Below, piece by piece: positions 56,521 through 64,000 of a stretch of 64,000 nucleotides of DNA (the stretch's first letter is position 1; every line of letters begins with the position of its first letter). The stretch spans positions 186,266 through 250,265 of the forward strand of contig NZ_LXYI01000008.1 of the NCBI RefSeq assembly GCF_001650875.1, read 5' to 3'. The notes beneath the pieces are model-generated. The model was not told the DNA's origin. It made no database searches and was given only the letters and a program-made list of their open reading frames with translations. The DNA comes from Sulfitobacter sp. EhC04. GTDB lineage: Bacteria > Pseudomonadota > Alphaproteobacteria > Rhodobacterales > Rhodobacteraceae. A program made the position numbers and the translations under genes.

Positions 56521-56590
56521 GATCTACTCTCGAATTTATGTGATCGGGTTGTTCGTGATGTAGGGTCGTGCGCTGCTTTTGTCTGAGGAC

Positions 56591-57226
56591 GTCACACCGG
56601 CAGACCCGCCTGTTTGCGCAGGCTCTTGTCGAAAGCGGCTTCGGGGACAAAGCGCCGCAGCATGCGAACCTGGCGCGCCATCTTGCCTGCCGGGTAGCGG
56701 CGGTCGGGCGTGGCGGCGCTGGCCGCCTTCAGCACGGTCTCGGCAACGACTTCGGGGGGGTCACCTTTTTCGCAGCTCTTGATCATGAATGCGACGTTTT
56801 GCTTGCGCGCTGCATCATAGATCGAAAGCGGTTGATCGGGTGTGCTCTTGTTCACCTCGAACGGCGTATCGGTATAGCTGGGCTCCACCAAGGTCACCCG
56901 GATGCCAAAGGTGCGCAATTCGTGATCGAGCGACTCGGAATAGCCTTCGATGGCGTGTTTGCTGGCGGAATAGATCGCATTGTAGGGCGCGGGGATCAGC
57001 CCCATGACCGGGCTCATATTGACGATCCGGCCCGCGCCTTGCTGGCGCATTGTCGGCAGCACGGCATTGGTCACGCGCATTGTGCCAAAGACATTCACGT
57101 CGAACAGCGCCTTGGCCTGGGCGATTGAGGATTCCTCAGCGCCGCCGATAAGTCCGACGCCAGCATTGTTGACCAGCAGGTCGATGCGCCCGGCAGCAGC
57201 CAGCACCTGCTCGACCAGCTCCGCCA
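56591..57226. repeat. Long direct repeat, copy 2 (within SDR gene)
   Basis: Near-identical counterpart of 26988-27623, offset by 29,603 bases in the same orientation. Mismatches seen fall in the right-hand third (for example 56997, 57008, 57039, 57113). Confidence 0.9.
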
Positions 57227-57416
57227 CGGCGGCATCATCGGTCACATCGCAGATCAGCGAGGTCACGCCTTCCGGGGCTTTTTCCTCAGCGCGCAGCCCG
57301 GTGCCAAAGACAGCATAGCCCGCCTTGAGCAGGGCTTTGGCCGTTGCATAGCCGATACCTGAGGATGCCCCGGTCACAAGGGCGACCCCTGGCTTGGTCT
57401 TGCTCATCTTATTCAT
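56592..57416 (-). CDS. Short-chain dehydrogenase/reductase, copy 2
   Basis: 274 residues. Cofactor motif TGASSGIGYATAKAL, LLVNNAGVG and YSASK as in copy 1. The catalytic-Ser segment reads NMSPVMGLIPAP, with Ser-Pro where copy 1 has Ser-Ser; the Ser two residues before Val-Met is kept. From about residue 64 only two residues differ from copy 1, whereas the N-terminus is diverged. Its neighbours (fusion reductase, epoxide hydrolase, TetR) suggest a role in their pathway. Confidence 0.92.
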   Translation of the reverse strand: MNKMSKTKPGVALVTGASSGIGYATAKALLKAGYAVFGTGLRAEEKAPEGVTSLICDVTDDAAVAELVEQVLAAAGRIDLLVNNAGVGLIGGAEESSIAQAKALFDVNVFGTMRVTNAVLPTMRQQGAGRIVNMSPVMGLIPAPYNAIYSASKHAIEGYSESLDHELRTFGIRVTLVEPSYTDTPFEVNKSTPDQPLSIYDAARKQNVAFMIKSCEKGDPPEVVAETVLKAASAATPDRRYPAGKMARQVRMLRRFVPEAAFDKSLRKQAGLPV

Positions 57417-57621
57417 TTCCTTTTTTTGCCAACTTGCGTCTCAAATCGACGCTTCCGCCGGAGAGGCAAGGTCTGGTCGGTAAACGTTGTCGATGGTCAG
57501 AACTTGTATGCACGCTCTCGCTCTTACTTCGTCTGGACGTGGCTGCCCCGGTCCATCGTCGCCATGGCATTCTACTGATCCCGCCGCCACTTGGGTTCGG
57601 GGCGGCGGGGCCAAGGCAGGC

Positions 57622-60090
57622 TTAGACGTCCAACACCACATTTCCGTCGGGTTCTGCCTGACAGGCCAGGATGTAGCCTTCTTCCTTTTCATCATCGCTG
57701 AGCGCTTCGTCTGTTCCCATTCGGACCTTGCCGCTCTTCAACTTTACAAGGCATGTGCCGCAGGTCCCCGAACGACAGGCGTTATCAATGTAGACCTCGG
57801 TTTCATCGGCCACGTCCAGCAGCGTCATCCCCTCGCGGGCGTTCGCCGTCAGGCCGGAGTCAACGAACGAGACCTGAGCGACGACCTTGGCCGACTTGTC
57901 GACCTTTTTCGTCGGATCGCGCTTGTCCGTGCCAAAGGATTCGGTGCGAACCTGTCCGGCCGGTACGCCCAGTCCGATCAGCGTTTCCTTGACAGCATCC
58001 ATCATCGGCGTTGGTCCGCAGATCAAGGCAGGGTGCAGCGCGATGTCCGGGACATTGGCCTGCAGGAACCGGTCATTGATAAAGCCGGTGGCGCCGGACC
58101 AATCGGTGCCCTCGGGATTGGTGATCGCCGTTGCAACCCGCATCCGCGGATTGCGGGCCTTCAGGCTGTCGATCTCGCTTTGGAAAATGTAGTCCTGCGG
58201 GGTCAGGAAGCTGCTCAGCATATAGATCGTACCGGGCCACTCGGTCTCGGTCAGGTAGCGCGCGATGCTCATCATCGGGGTGATCCCGACACCGCCGCCG
58301 ATCAGAACCACGCTGGGGCCTTCGCTGCCCGAAAACACAAAGCTGCCGCTCGGGGCCTCGACGTTGATACGATCACCGACTTTCAAATCGTCGTGCAGCC
58401 ATCGGGACACCAGGCCCATGTCTTCGCGTTTCACGGTGATTTCGATCCGGTCACGCCAGCTCGGTGACGAGGCGATGGTATAGGAGCGCCGGGTCGCGAT
58501 GCCATGGGGTGCGATGTCGAGCGTCAGATATTGCCCGGCCACATGCCGGAACGGGATATCGCCGCCCCGCGGATTGGTGAAACGGAAGGTTTTGACGTTG
58601 CGGGTCACCTGTTCGATGTCACTCAGAACCAATTCCCCGAACCAGCGGACCTTGCCGCTTGTCGGGTCGTTCTTTTCAAACGGTCGGATCGCAGGCACGA
58701 TCAGCGATGCTTCGGGCAGCACCTCAACATGCTCGCGCTTGATTTCCGGGGAAGGGAAACACTTGCCAAAGGCAAGCAAAAGCTTGGGGTTACCAGATAT
58801 CTTGAACTTGCGCCGAGCGAGTGCCCAGACTAGGTTTTTCTCCTTGGCAAGAAATCCCAGCCAGGTCTTTGAATCTGCGGTCAGGCGAAGATCGGCTTTG
58901 CCGATCAGCCCTTCGCGGATGGTGATCTTGCGGTCCTTGATGGTGATCGTGGCCTTACGACTCTCGGCGCCGGTGAAGGTAAAGTGATAGGTCGCATTCA
59001 AGCCGCGCGACTGGTCAGGCTGAAACACAATTGGCATGAAGGTCAAGAGACCGGAAATCGTGCGGGGCGTCATACCGTTGCCGACGGGCTTGACGGTCTT
59101 GTTCTTCCATTTGCGCCGCGCCACCGCTTCGGCGTCGGTCCCGGACACCACATAGATCGTCTCCGACCTCTCCTGAAGCGGCCTCAGGATCTCCCGACGG
59201 TGAGCGGCCTTATCGTTCAGATAGGGGCCAATCACATCCTCGCCCGCCGGGCATACCGCCATGCAATAAGCGGATTTGTAATTCGCCCCATAGGTCAGGC
59301 TTTGCCACATAGAAGAGGTTTCGGGCTCGTTGACGCGCTTACGATAATCGATCGCATCCTTGGAGTCGGCGATCTGTTCGACCCAGTCGTTAAACCCGCC
59401 CATGAATTCACGGTAGTTATGGGTAAAGCAGGCTGAGAAATTGAATTCTCCATCGGGTTTGATTGCGCCCACCGGGCAGGCCGCGACGCACAGATTGCAT
59501 TCAAGGCAGGGGTTATAGTCGATTGCGATGTCGACCTTGTTGATTTCCTGATCGAGCAGAACCGTGCCAAGCAGGACGAAGTTGCCGAATTTTGGGTGGA
59601 TCAGGTTACGGTGGATGCCCATCCGGCCAAGACCTGCGGCAACGGCCACTGGCTTGTGCGAGACGATCCACACCGCGGCACCTGGATTTTTCTCCATCTC
59701 CATCGGAAAGCCCATCGCCGGATTCACCGCGCGAATACCGCGATCCTGCAAGCGGGCGACGATGCGTGCCGCAACCTCATTGGTCTCGTGACCGGCACGG
59801 TGAAATTCCATATTGGACACTGATCGCGGCGTTCCCCGCACGGGCTCGCGCGCCATCTTGATGACGATGCTCACCAGTGATTTCGTCCAGGGGTAATTCT
59901 TGAGAATCTCGTCGCGTTGCGGATCGAGTTCGGTGCGGCCGATCTCGACCAGCCCGGCGTCATCGGCACCGCATTCGATCGCAAGCGCGCGCAACTCGTC
60001 ACCGGTAAGCGATTGAACAGTGGCAGCCCCACCAACAGTCCGGCCCGCTTCGCGCATATGTCTTACAGTGGGGTGTTCATCGAGTTTCAT
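57622..60090 (-). CDS. Four-module redox fusion: QueG/RdhA-like Fe-S domain, SCP2, ferredoxin reductase, [2Fe-2S] ferredoxin
   Basis: 822 residues. Residues ~30-300 match the QueG/reductive-dehalogenase fold: AAGLGRMGIHRNLIHPKFGN, then Cys195-x2-Cys198-x2-Cys201-x3-Cys205-Pro, Cys221 and Cys276-x3-Cys280-Pro. The eighth Cys expected three residues before Cys276 is Ser273. Residues ~360-445 resemble an SCP2 lipid-binding domain. Residues ~480-715 are an FNR module (RRSYTIASSP; GGGVGITPMMSIA; CGPTPMMDAV). Residues ~735-822 are a plant-type ferredoxin (Cys772, 777, 780, 810). Electrons should run NAD(P)H, flavin, [2Fe-2S], [4Fe-4S], then substrate (possibly via corrinoid). BhbA-type aerobic reductive dehalogenases also carry a C-terminal reductase. 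The substrate is unknown. Confidence 0.88.
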   Translation of the reverse strand: MKLDEHPTVRHMREAGRTVGGAATVQSLTGDELRALAIECGADDAGLVEIGRTELDPQRDEILKNYPWTKSLVSIVIKMAREPVRGTPRSVSNMEFHRAGHETNEVAARIVARLQDRGIRAVNPAMGFPMEMEKNPGAAVWIVSHKPVAVAAGLGRMGIHRNLIHPKFGNFVLLGTVLLDQEINKVDIAIDYNPCLECNLCVAACPVGAIKPDGEFNFSACFTHNYREFMGGFNDWVEQIADSKDAIDYRKRVNEPETSSMWQSLTYGANYKSAYCMAVCPAGEDVIGPYLNDKAAHRREILRPLQERSETIYVVSGTDAEAVARRKWKNKTVKPVGNGMTPRTISGLLTFMPIVFQPDQSRGLNATYHFTFTGAESRKATITIKDRKITIREGLIGKADLRLTADSKTWLGFLAKEKNLVWALARRKFKISGNPKLLLAFGKCFPSPEIKREHVEVLPEASLIVPAIRPFEKNDPTSGKVRWFGELVLSDIEQVTRNVKTFRFTNPRGGDIPFRHVAGQYLTLDIAPHGIATRRSYTIASSPSWRDRIEITVKREDMGLVSRWLHDDLKVGDRINVEAPSGSFVFSGSEGPSVVLIGGGVGITPMMSIARYLTETEWPGTIYMLSSFLTPQDYIFQSEIDSLKARNPRMRVATAITNPEGTDWSGATGFINDRFLQANVPDIALHPALICGPTPMMDAVKETLIGLGVPAGQVRTESFGTDKRDPTKKVDKSAKVVAQVSFVDSGLTANAREGMTLLDVADETEVYIDNACRSGTCGTCLVKLKSGKVRMGTDEALSDDEKEEGYILACQAEPDGNVVLDV

Positions 60091-60376
60091 ACTATTCCTC
60101 TCCTTGAGGTCATATTTCTTGCCGTCAATTCGTCTGTTTCCGAAGCAGTAACGACAGGCAGTTTACGTCCAAAATGTCTTACGAAAGCCGACCCGATTGC
60201 GGTGCTTGGCCGCCTCGGACGCGCCACACCTGCGTGCCGGGATGCGTGAAAGTCGCCTCAAGAACTGTCCCTGTTCGGGCAAGCGTGTATGGAGAAAAAT
60301 CTTGCCGACCATTCAGGTGCTGCCGGGCTGCAGGTCGAATTCTGTGCCGCGCCAGTTACAAAAGGCGCGCGCAACG

Positions 60377-60988
60377 TCATTGTTGCTGCCCTTGCATACC
60401 GCTGCCTGCAGTCAATCCAGCCAGCAAGCTCTCGGCCGCCGACTGTCGGAACTGCGTCGCCATTTCCTCATCGTTGACAATGCGCGAGATGAGAAGTGCG
60501 CCGACCATCGTCGACAGTATGGTCATGGCCTTTGGGCCGGTCTTTTCATCCTCGGCTTCACCGATCCATTCAACAATCTTGCTGAGGTATTCTTTGATTC
60601 CGGGCTCGAAAGACGCCTTTACCCCGGCGCCCTGCCGCGCGGCGTCTGAGCCGAGCGAAACAACCGGGCAACCATCCATCTTCATTTCGAGATGATCCTG
60701 ACCAAGATAGAAGTCGAGTATCGCGCGCAGTGGATCCTGCGGATTAGACTTCTCCAACTCCGCCCATTTGTCGGTCGCGCTTTCCATCGCCCGCTTGGAT
60801 GCCAGCACGGTTAGATCCTCTTTGGACGCGAACTGCTTGTAGAATGCGCCCTGTGTCATCCCGGCCGCCTTCATCAGATCCTTGACCCCAATGCCGTCAA
60901 ATCCGTGGGACCGAAACTGTCGGCTTGCCTCGTTGATCACTCTTTCGCGATTCTCCGCAGCCTGAACACGACTTACACGCATCCTCAC
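60377..60988 (-). CDS. TetR-family transcriptional regulator
   Basis: 203 residues. N-terminal helix-turn-helix: VINEASRQFRSHGFDGIGVK then DLMKAAGMTQGAFYKQFASK. The C-terminal ligand domain has VSLGSDAARQGAGVKASFEP and TILSTMVGALLISRIVNDEE. It is the intact paralogue of the broken gene at 27894-28336. It lies 286 bases upstream of the fusion reductase on the same strand and probably represses it and itself through half sites at 60997-61053. Confidence 0.92.
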   Translation of the reverse strand: MRMRVSRVQAAENRERVINEASRQFRSHGFDGIGVKDLMKAAGMTQGAFYKQFASKEDLTVLASKRAMESATDKWAELEKSNPQDPLRAILDFYLGQDHLEMKMDGCPVVSLGSDAARQGAGVKASFEPGIKEYLSKIVEWIGEAEDEKTGPKAMTILSTMVGALLISRIVNDEEMATQFRQSAAESLLAGLTAGSGMQGQQQ

Positions 60989-60996
60989 CCTCCCCT

Positions 60997-61053
60997 ATTT
61001 TAGATTTCGTTAATAATCAATACTGCAATTACAGTTCGAACGCAATCAATATT
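60997..61053. promoter_or_regulatory. Candidate TetR operator half sites
   Basis: ATTTTAGATT at 60997-61006 equals the arm of the operator-like repeat at 28352. The segment 61035-61053 (reverse complement AATATTGATTGCGTTCGAA) matches the other arm imperfectly. The pair lies just upstream of the tetR start codon at 60986-60988. Confidence 0.5.
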
Positions 61054-61585
61054 TGCGCCCTATAGTGCTAAATTGGAACTAATATCCGTCGAGGAAGGCA
61101 TGCGCAATGCCGCCCGCGGGTGGCTGCAACCACCACCCTATCTGAAGACATCCGAGAATAGACTGGTAAGTGCGCGCCGACTCCGGGCCTCGCAATGGTC
61201 CTGCCTGCCTGGACTTCAGCATCGCTGAAGAGAAGATCATGAGGCGGCGACGCCATTGTCTCTACAATCGTGAAACGTCACCTCTTTGACGGAACCTGCA
61301 CAGGACGCCTGAGCGGCAACAAATCTTCTACTTCTATTTCAGAACCAACTTTAGGGCCCGAAGGACCAGGGCTGCCAACCACCGGGTCCTTGAAAAGTGG
61401 GGGCTTTGTCTGGCGCGCGCCACCCCGCCCGCTTGCCCAATTTCGTCCCATTCGCCGACGCGCATGCCCACTTCCATGCCAATGCATGTCGTGAGGCGCC
61501 CACCGCATTCAGCGGACAGCACAGCGCGTGTTGCCCGCGCCTCGACCAACAACAGATCTCTCAGGCAGGCCGTGAAATGCCGTTG
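61054..61585. other. Gene-free stretch between tetR and the AraC gene
   Basis: About 530 bases with no recognisable protein, although TetR genes are often divergent from a target. Short frames on both strands look random. A gene may have been lost here. Confidence 0.4.
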
Positions 61586-62629
61586 CTAGGGCGCTTCCGT
61601 CTGTCGGGCCCCGCCCAACGCACCGCGCAGCGCGGCCCTGTATTGGCTGGGGTTGCAGCCCTGTACACGCAGGAAGTTTCGGGTGAACCCGGCCTGATCG
61701 CTAAAGCCGATCTGTTCGGCAATAGCAGAAAGCCGCATGTCCGAGGTGCGCAGGAACCAGCATGCCAACTCGCATCGCGCCTCGTCGAGCAATAGCTGGT
61801 AGCTCACGCCCTCGGATGCCAGTTTTCTGATGACCGTCCTTTTTGAAATTGCGAGTTGGTCAGCCACTTCGTTCAGTGTCGGCCAGAAGTTCATTTTCTG
61901 GCGGATTATGTGCCGAACCTTGGCGGCCGTACTGCCCATCATTCTTGTCAGCTCGTCTTCACCAGCCATCTTGAGCTGTTCGCACAATCCCGGCTCTGCG
62001 CCCGGCAAGGGCTTTGCCGCCATATCCAGCGGCACCTGAATACTGAGTGTTTGCGCTTCGAAATCGAAAGGGAGCTCCGATTGGGTCAAATGTCGCGGCA
62101 GCGACGGCATCGCCCAGGGAAAGGTGAGGCGAATCGTGTCGGCAACAGCATCATCAGCAGCGGCCCTGAGAATGTTGAAAAGGGCTGTCGCGGTGGCGTA
62201 GCTGAGGAATTTCTCAAATTCACTCAGATACACGCGCGGGCGTAGTTCCAGGACTGCCATATTGCCTTGCTGGAGGCTTCGGTACTCGAACATCGCATTG
62301 CGCAGCGCAGTATAGCGCCCCGTGTTCATCATGGCATCCCACAGCGTCTCGCTGGTCGATGCAAACAAGCCTACCAATCCATGCGCCGCCGGTGGAAAAG
62401 CCAAACCAAGTTCGATACCGGCAACAGGCTGCAAGGCACCTCTATAGGCCACGAGCATGGGCAGAAAGGTCAGGAGGGGAAGCAGCCGCGGCTGTCCGGA
62501 TGCGGCGCGTGGATACGCCCCGAAGTGTTTGGCCGCGATATGAAAGTATGCAGAGTGAAGGCATGGTTCAAACCACGACGGTGGTAATTCGCCATAGTTT
62601 TCCGGTCTGTTATGGATGTGCCCCGCCAT
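61586..62629 (-). CDS. AraC-family transcriptional regulator
   Basis: About 347 residues. The C-terminal double helix-turn-helix includes PTLNEVADQLAISKRTVIRK and MRLSAIAEQIGFSDQAGFTR then NFLRVQGCNPSQYR. The N-terminal ~220 residues look like the OruR/ArgR-type ligand domain (DUF4375-like 'Arabinose_bd' group in many proteobacterial regulators). The ATG at 62627-62629 (MAGHIHNRPENYG) is preferred; a 69-codon open extension lacks homology. It diverges from the desaturase gene over 199 bases and is its probable activator. Confidence 0.88.
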   Translation of the reverse strand: MAGHIHNRPENYGELPPSWFEPCLHSAYFHIAAKHFGAYPRAASGQPRLLPLLTFLPMLVAYRGALQPVAGIELGLAFPPAAHGLVGLFASTSETLWDAMMNTGRYTALRNAMFEYRSLQQGNMAVLELRPRVYLSEFEKFLSYATATALFNILRAAADDAVADTIRLTFPWAMPSLPRHLTQSELPFDFEAQTLSIQVPLDMAAKPLPGAEPGLCEQLKMAGEDELTRMMGSTAAKVRHIIRQKMNFWPTLNEVADQLAISKRTVIRKLASEGVSYQLLLDEARCELACWFLRTSDMRLSAIAEQIGFSDQAGFTRNFLRVQGCNPSQYRAALRGALGGARQTEAP

Positions 62630-62828
62630 GGACAGCCCCGCATCCCTGTGAAATGTCACTTTAAGCCAAATTTTTGGCAACTTCAACCATAGCCCACTGA
62701 CGGCTCGCGCGTCACAGTTTACGGGACGGAACCTCGTTGAAGGCGCGGGGCCGGAATTGCTTTGGGAGGAGCTAGCATGATTTATCAAATATCCGACACT
62801 TTCGAAAAGTTCGTGGGGGAGACCAGCC

Positions 62829-63788
62829 ATGAGCACTAATGCGTCGGCACGCCATCCCGTGATTATTCCGAAGGAAAAGCAGACCGAGCTTTACCGCCTG
62901 ACGAACCCGCCAACCATTGCATGGCCGACGGTAGCGGTGCTGCTCTATGTCATGGGTGGCGTCATCGCCGTGGACATTGCGGCGCTGACCGGGGTTATCC
63001 CGCTTTGGCTCGGGATGATCCTGAACGTCGCGACCATGTACCCGTTTTTCCATGTCATGCACGATTCGTTTCATCGGGCCGCCTCGTCCAACGTCAAGAT
63101 CAACGATTGGATCGGTCGGCTTGTCCTGATCGCAGTGGGCTTTCACGTCAACTTGGGCGCGGCGCGCTATTCGCACATGATGCACCACCGTTTCGTCAAC
63201 GGACCGAATGACCCTGACCATTATTTCCACGGCAAATGGTGGACGCTGCCGTTTCGCTGGATGACGATGGATTATCATTATACTTGGTACAATCTAACGC
63301 GGGAAGATCCGCGCGGGCGCAAGGTCATGATCAAAACGCTGCCTTGGTCGATCACCATGTTCGGGATCTACGCAGTACTGATCTACATGGGTTATGGTTG
63401 GGAATTGTTGCTGCTGTGGTACATGCCGCTGCGCCTTGCGCTTGGTCTGATCTCATTTGCCGTTTTGTGGCTGCCGCATATTGACGGTGATGAACACGGC
63501 GAGTTGGCGCATATCGGGGCGGGCACCCATGTTGCAACGACCGGCGACACCCTGACGGCGGCCACCACCATGCGGCTCGGGTTCGAAAAGATCCTCGCAC
63601 CGCTGTTGCAATGGCACAACTACCACTTGATCCACCATCTTTGGCCGACAACCCCGTCCTACAATCACGCCAAGGTCTGGGCGCTTCTGGAACCTGAATT
63701 GCGCGAGCGCGATCTGCGCATCCAGCACGACTTTGACCTGATCCCCGTTTTGCATCACGGCCGCGCGTCCGCCGTGCCTGCAGAGTGA
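62829..63788 (+). CDS. Membrane fatty-acid-desaturase-family di-iron enzyme
   Basis: 319 residues. Histidine boxes His78-Asp-Ser-Phe-His82, His116-Met-Met-His119-His120 and His263-x2-His266-x2-His269-His270 define the membrane di-iron family (desaturases, AlkB, carotenoid hydroxylases/ketolases). About four membrane helices flank them (for example WPTVAVLLYVMGGVIAVDI). The box spacing is closer to desaturase/ketolase types than to classic AlkB. A rubredoxin gene 25 bases downstream is the likely electron donor. The ATG at 62829 follows GGGGGAG. Confidence 0.88.
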   Translation: MSTNASARHPVIIPKEKQTELYRLTNPPTIAWPTVAVLLYVMGGVIAVDIAALTGVIPLWLGMILNVATMYPFFHVMHDSFHRAASSNVKINDWIGRLVLIAVGFHVNLGAARYSHMMHHRFVNGPNDPDHYFHGKWWTLPFRWMTMDYHYTWYNLTREDPRGRKVMIKTLPWSITMFGIYAVLIYMGYGWELLLLWYMPLRLALGLISFAVLWLPHIDGDEHGELAHIGAGTHVATTGDTLTAATTMRLGFEKILAPLLQWHNYHLIHHLWPTTPSYNHAKVWALLEPELRERDLRIQHDFDLIPVLHHGRASAVPAE

Positions 63789-63813
63789 GCCAAGCAAGGA
63801 AAGGGAGAACATA

Positions 63814-63978
63814 ATGAGAAAATATCGCTGCGCTTACTGCGCCCATATCTACGACGAAGCCTTGGGTGACCCGGATTCCGGCATTGCGCCAGGAACCCTG
63901 TATGAGGATATCCCCGACGACTGGTATTGCCCGGAATGCGGTGCGGGCAAGAGTGATTATCATCTCATCATGGAATGA
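63814..63978 (+). CDS. Rubredoxin
   Basis: 54 residues. Cys-x2-Cys motifs in YRCAYCAHIYDEA and WYCPECGAGKSDY hold one iron. The usual Gly after the second Cys (C-x-x-C-G) is Ala here. GIAPGTLYEDIPDDWYCPEC is the typical rubredoxin core. It carries single electrons from a reductase to a di-iron oxygenase, here the enzyme at 62829. The ATG at 63814 follows AAGGGAG. A rubredoxin reductase is not seen in the remaining 22 bases. Confidence 0.95.
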   Translation: MRKYRCAYCAHIYDEALGDPDSGIAPGTLYEDIPDDWYCPECGAGKSDYHLIME

Positions 63979-64000
63979 GATTGCCAAAATCAGACGCCTC

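Overview
The window looks like a chromosomal segment from an alphaproteobacterium of the Rhodobacteraceae (Roseobacter-type). The reasons are the rlmH/rsfS pair, a leuC-leuD-leuB cluster interrupted by a DUF308 gene and other genes, a TadE/G-like von Willebrand factor A protein, an ABC-fed myo-inositol operon under a LacI regulator, TRAP transporters, and GC-rich codon use. No rRNA, CRISPR array, phage or intact insertion sequence was seen. Two tRNAs are present: Pro-CGG and Arg-CCT.

Layout. 1-12.7 kb is core-like: the end of an unknown gene, rlmH and rsfS, a MscS channel, leuC/leuD/leuB with small membrane and nuclease genes between them, a DMT permease, tRNA-Pro, a VWA protein and tRNA-Arg. 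12.7-13.4 kb is a short insertion-sequence graveyard beside tRNA-Arg. 13.4-25.1 kb is a minus-strand inositol operon (iolG, binding protein, permease, ATPase, fused iolC, iolD, iolE, iolB, TIM-barrel isomerase) with a divergent LacI regulator. 25.5-32.6 kb is a MATE exporter and SDR pair, a frameshifted TetR gene and an RND efflux pair. 32.6-55.6 kb is an accessory catabolic region with visibly lower GC and IS3/IS256 remnants. It holds a TRAP importer, a class I P450 chain (P450, [2Fe-2S] ferredoxin, FAD reductase) and CoA-linked degradation enzymes (acyl-CoA synthetase, thiolase, CoA-transferase, HMG-CoA-lyase-type enzyme), plus hydratase, VOC, hydrolase, quinone reductase and MarR/LuxR regulators. 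55.6-64 kb is a second oxidative module: an epoxide hydrolase, a second SDR, an 822-residue multi-domain redox protein, TetR, AraC, and a desaturase-type di-iron enzyme with its rubredoxin.

How it fits together. The inositol operon should import myo-inositol and carry it to central metabolism; iolA is not in the window. The accessory region reads as uptake, P450 hydroxylation, CoA activation and C-C cleavage of an unidentified hydrophobic or carboxylated substrate. The most striking single gene encodes an N-terminal QueG/reductive-dehalogenase-like iron-sulfur domain, an SCP2-like lipid-binding domain, a ferredoxin-reductase module and a C-terminal plant-type ferredoxin in one chain, which suggests a self-sufficient NAD(P)H-driven reductase. 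Two SDR genes share about 636 bp that is almost identical. They lie in the same orientation 29.6 kb apart and bracket the efflux and P450 region, so recent gene conversion or excision-prone direct repeats are both possible. All assignments come from reading motifs and context; no database search was run.
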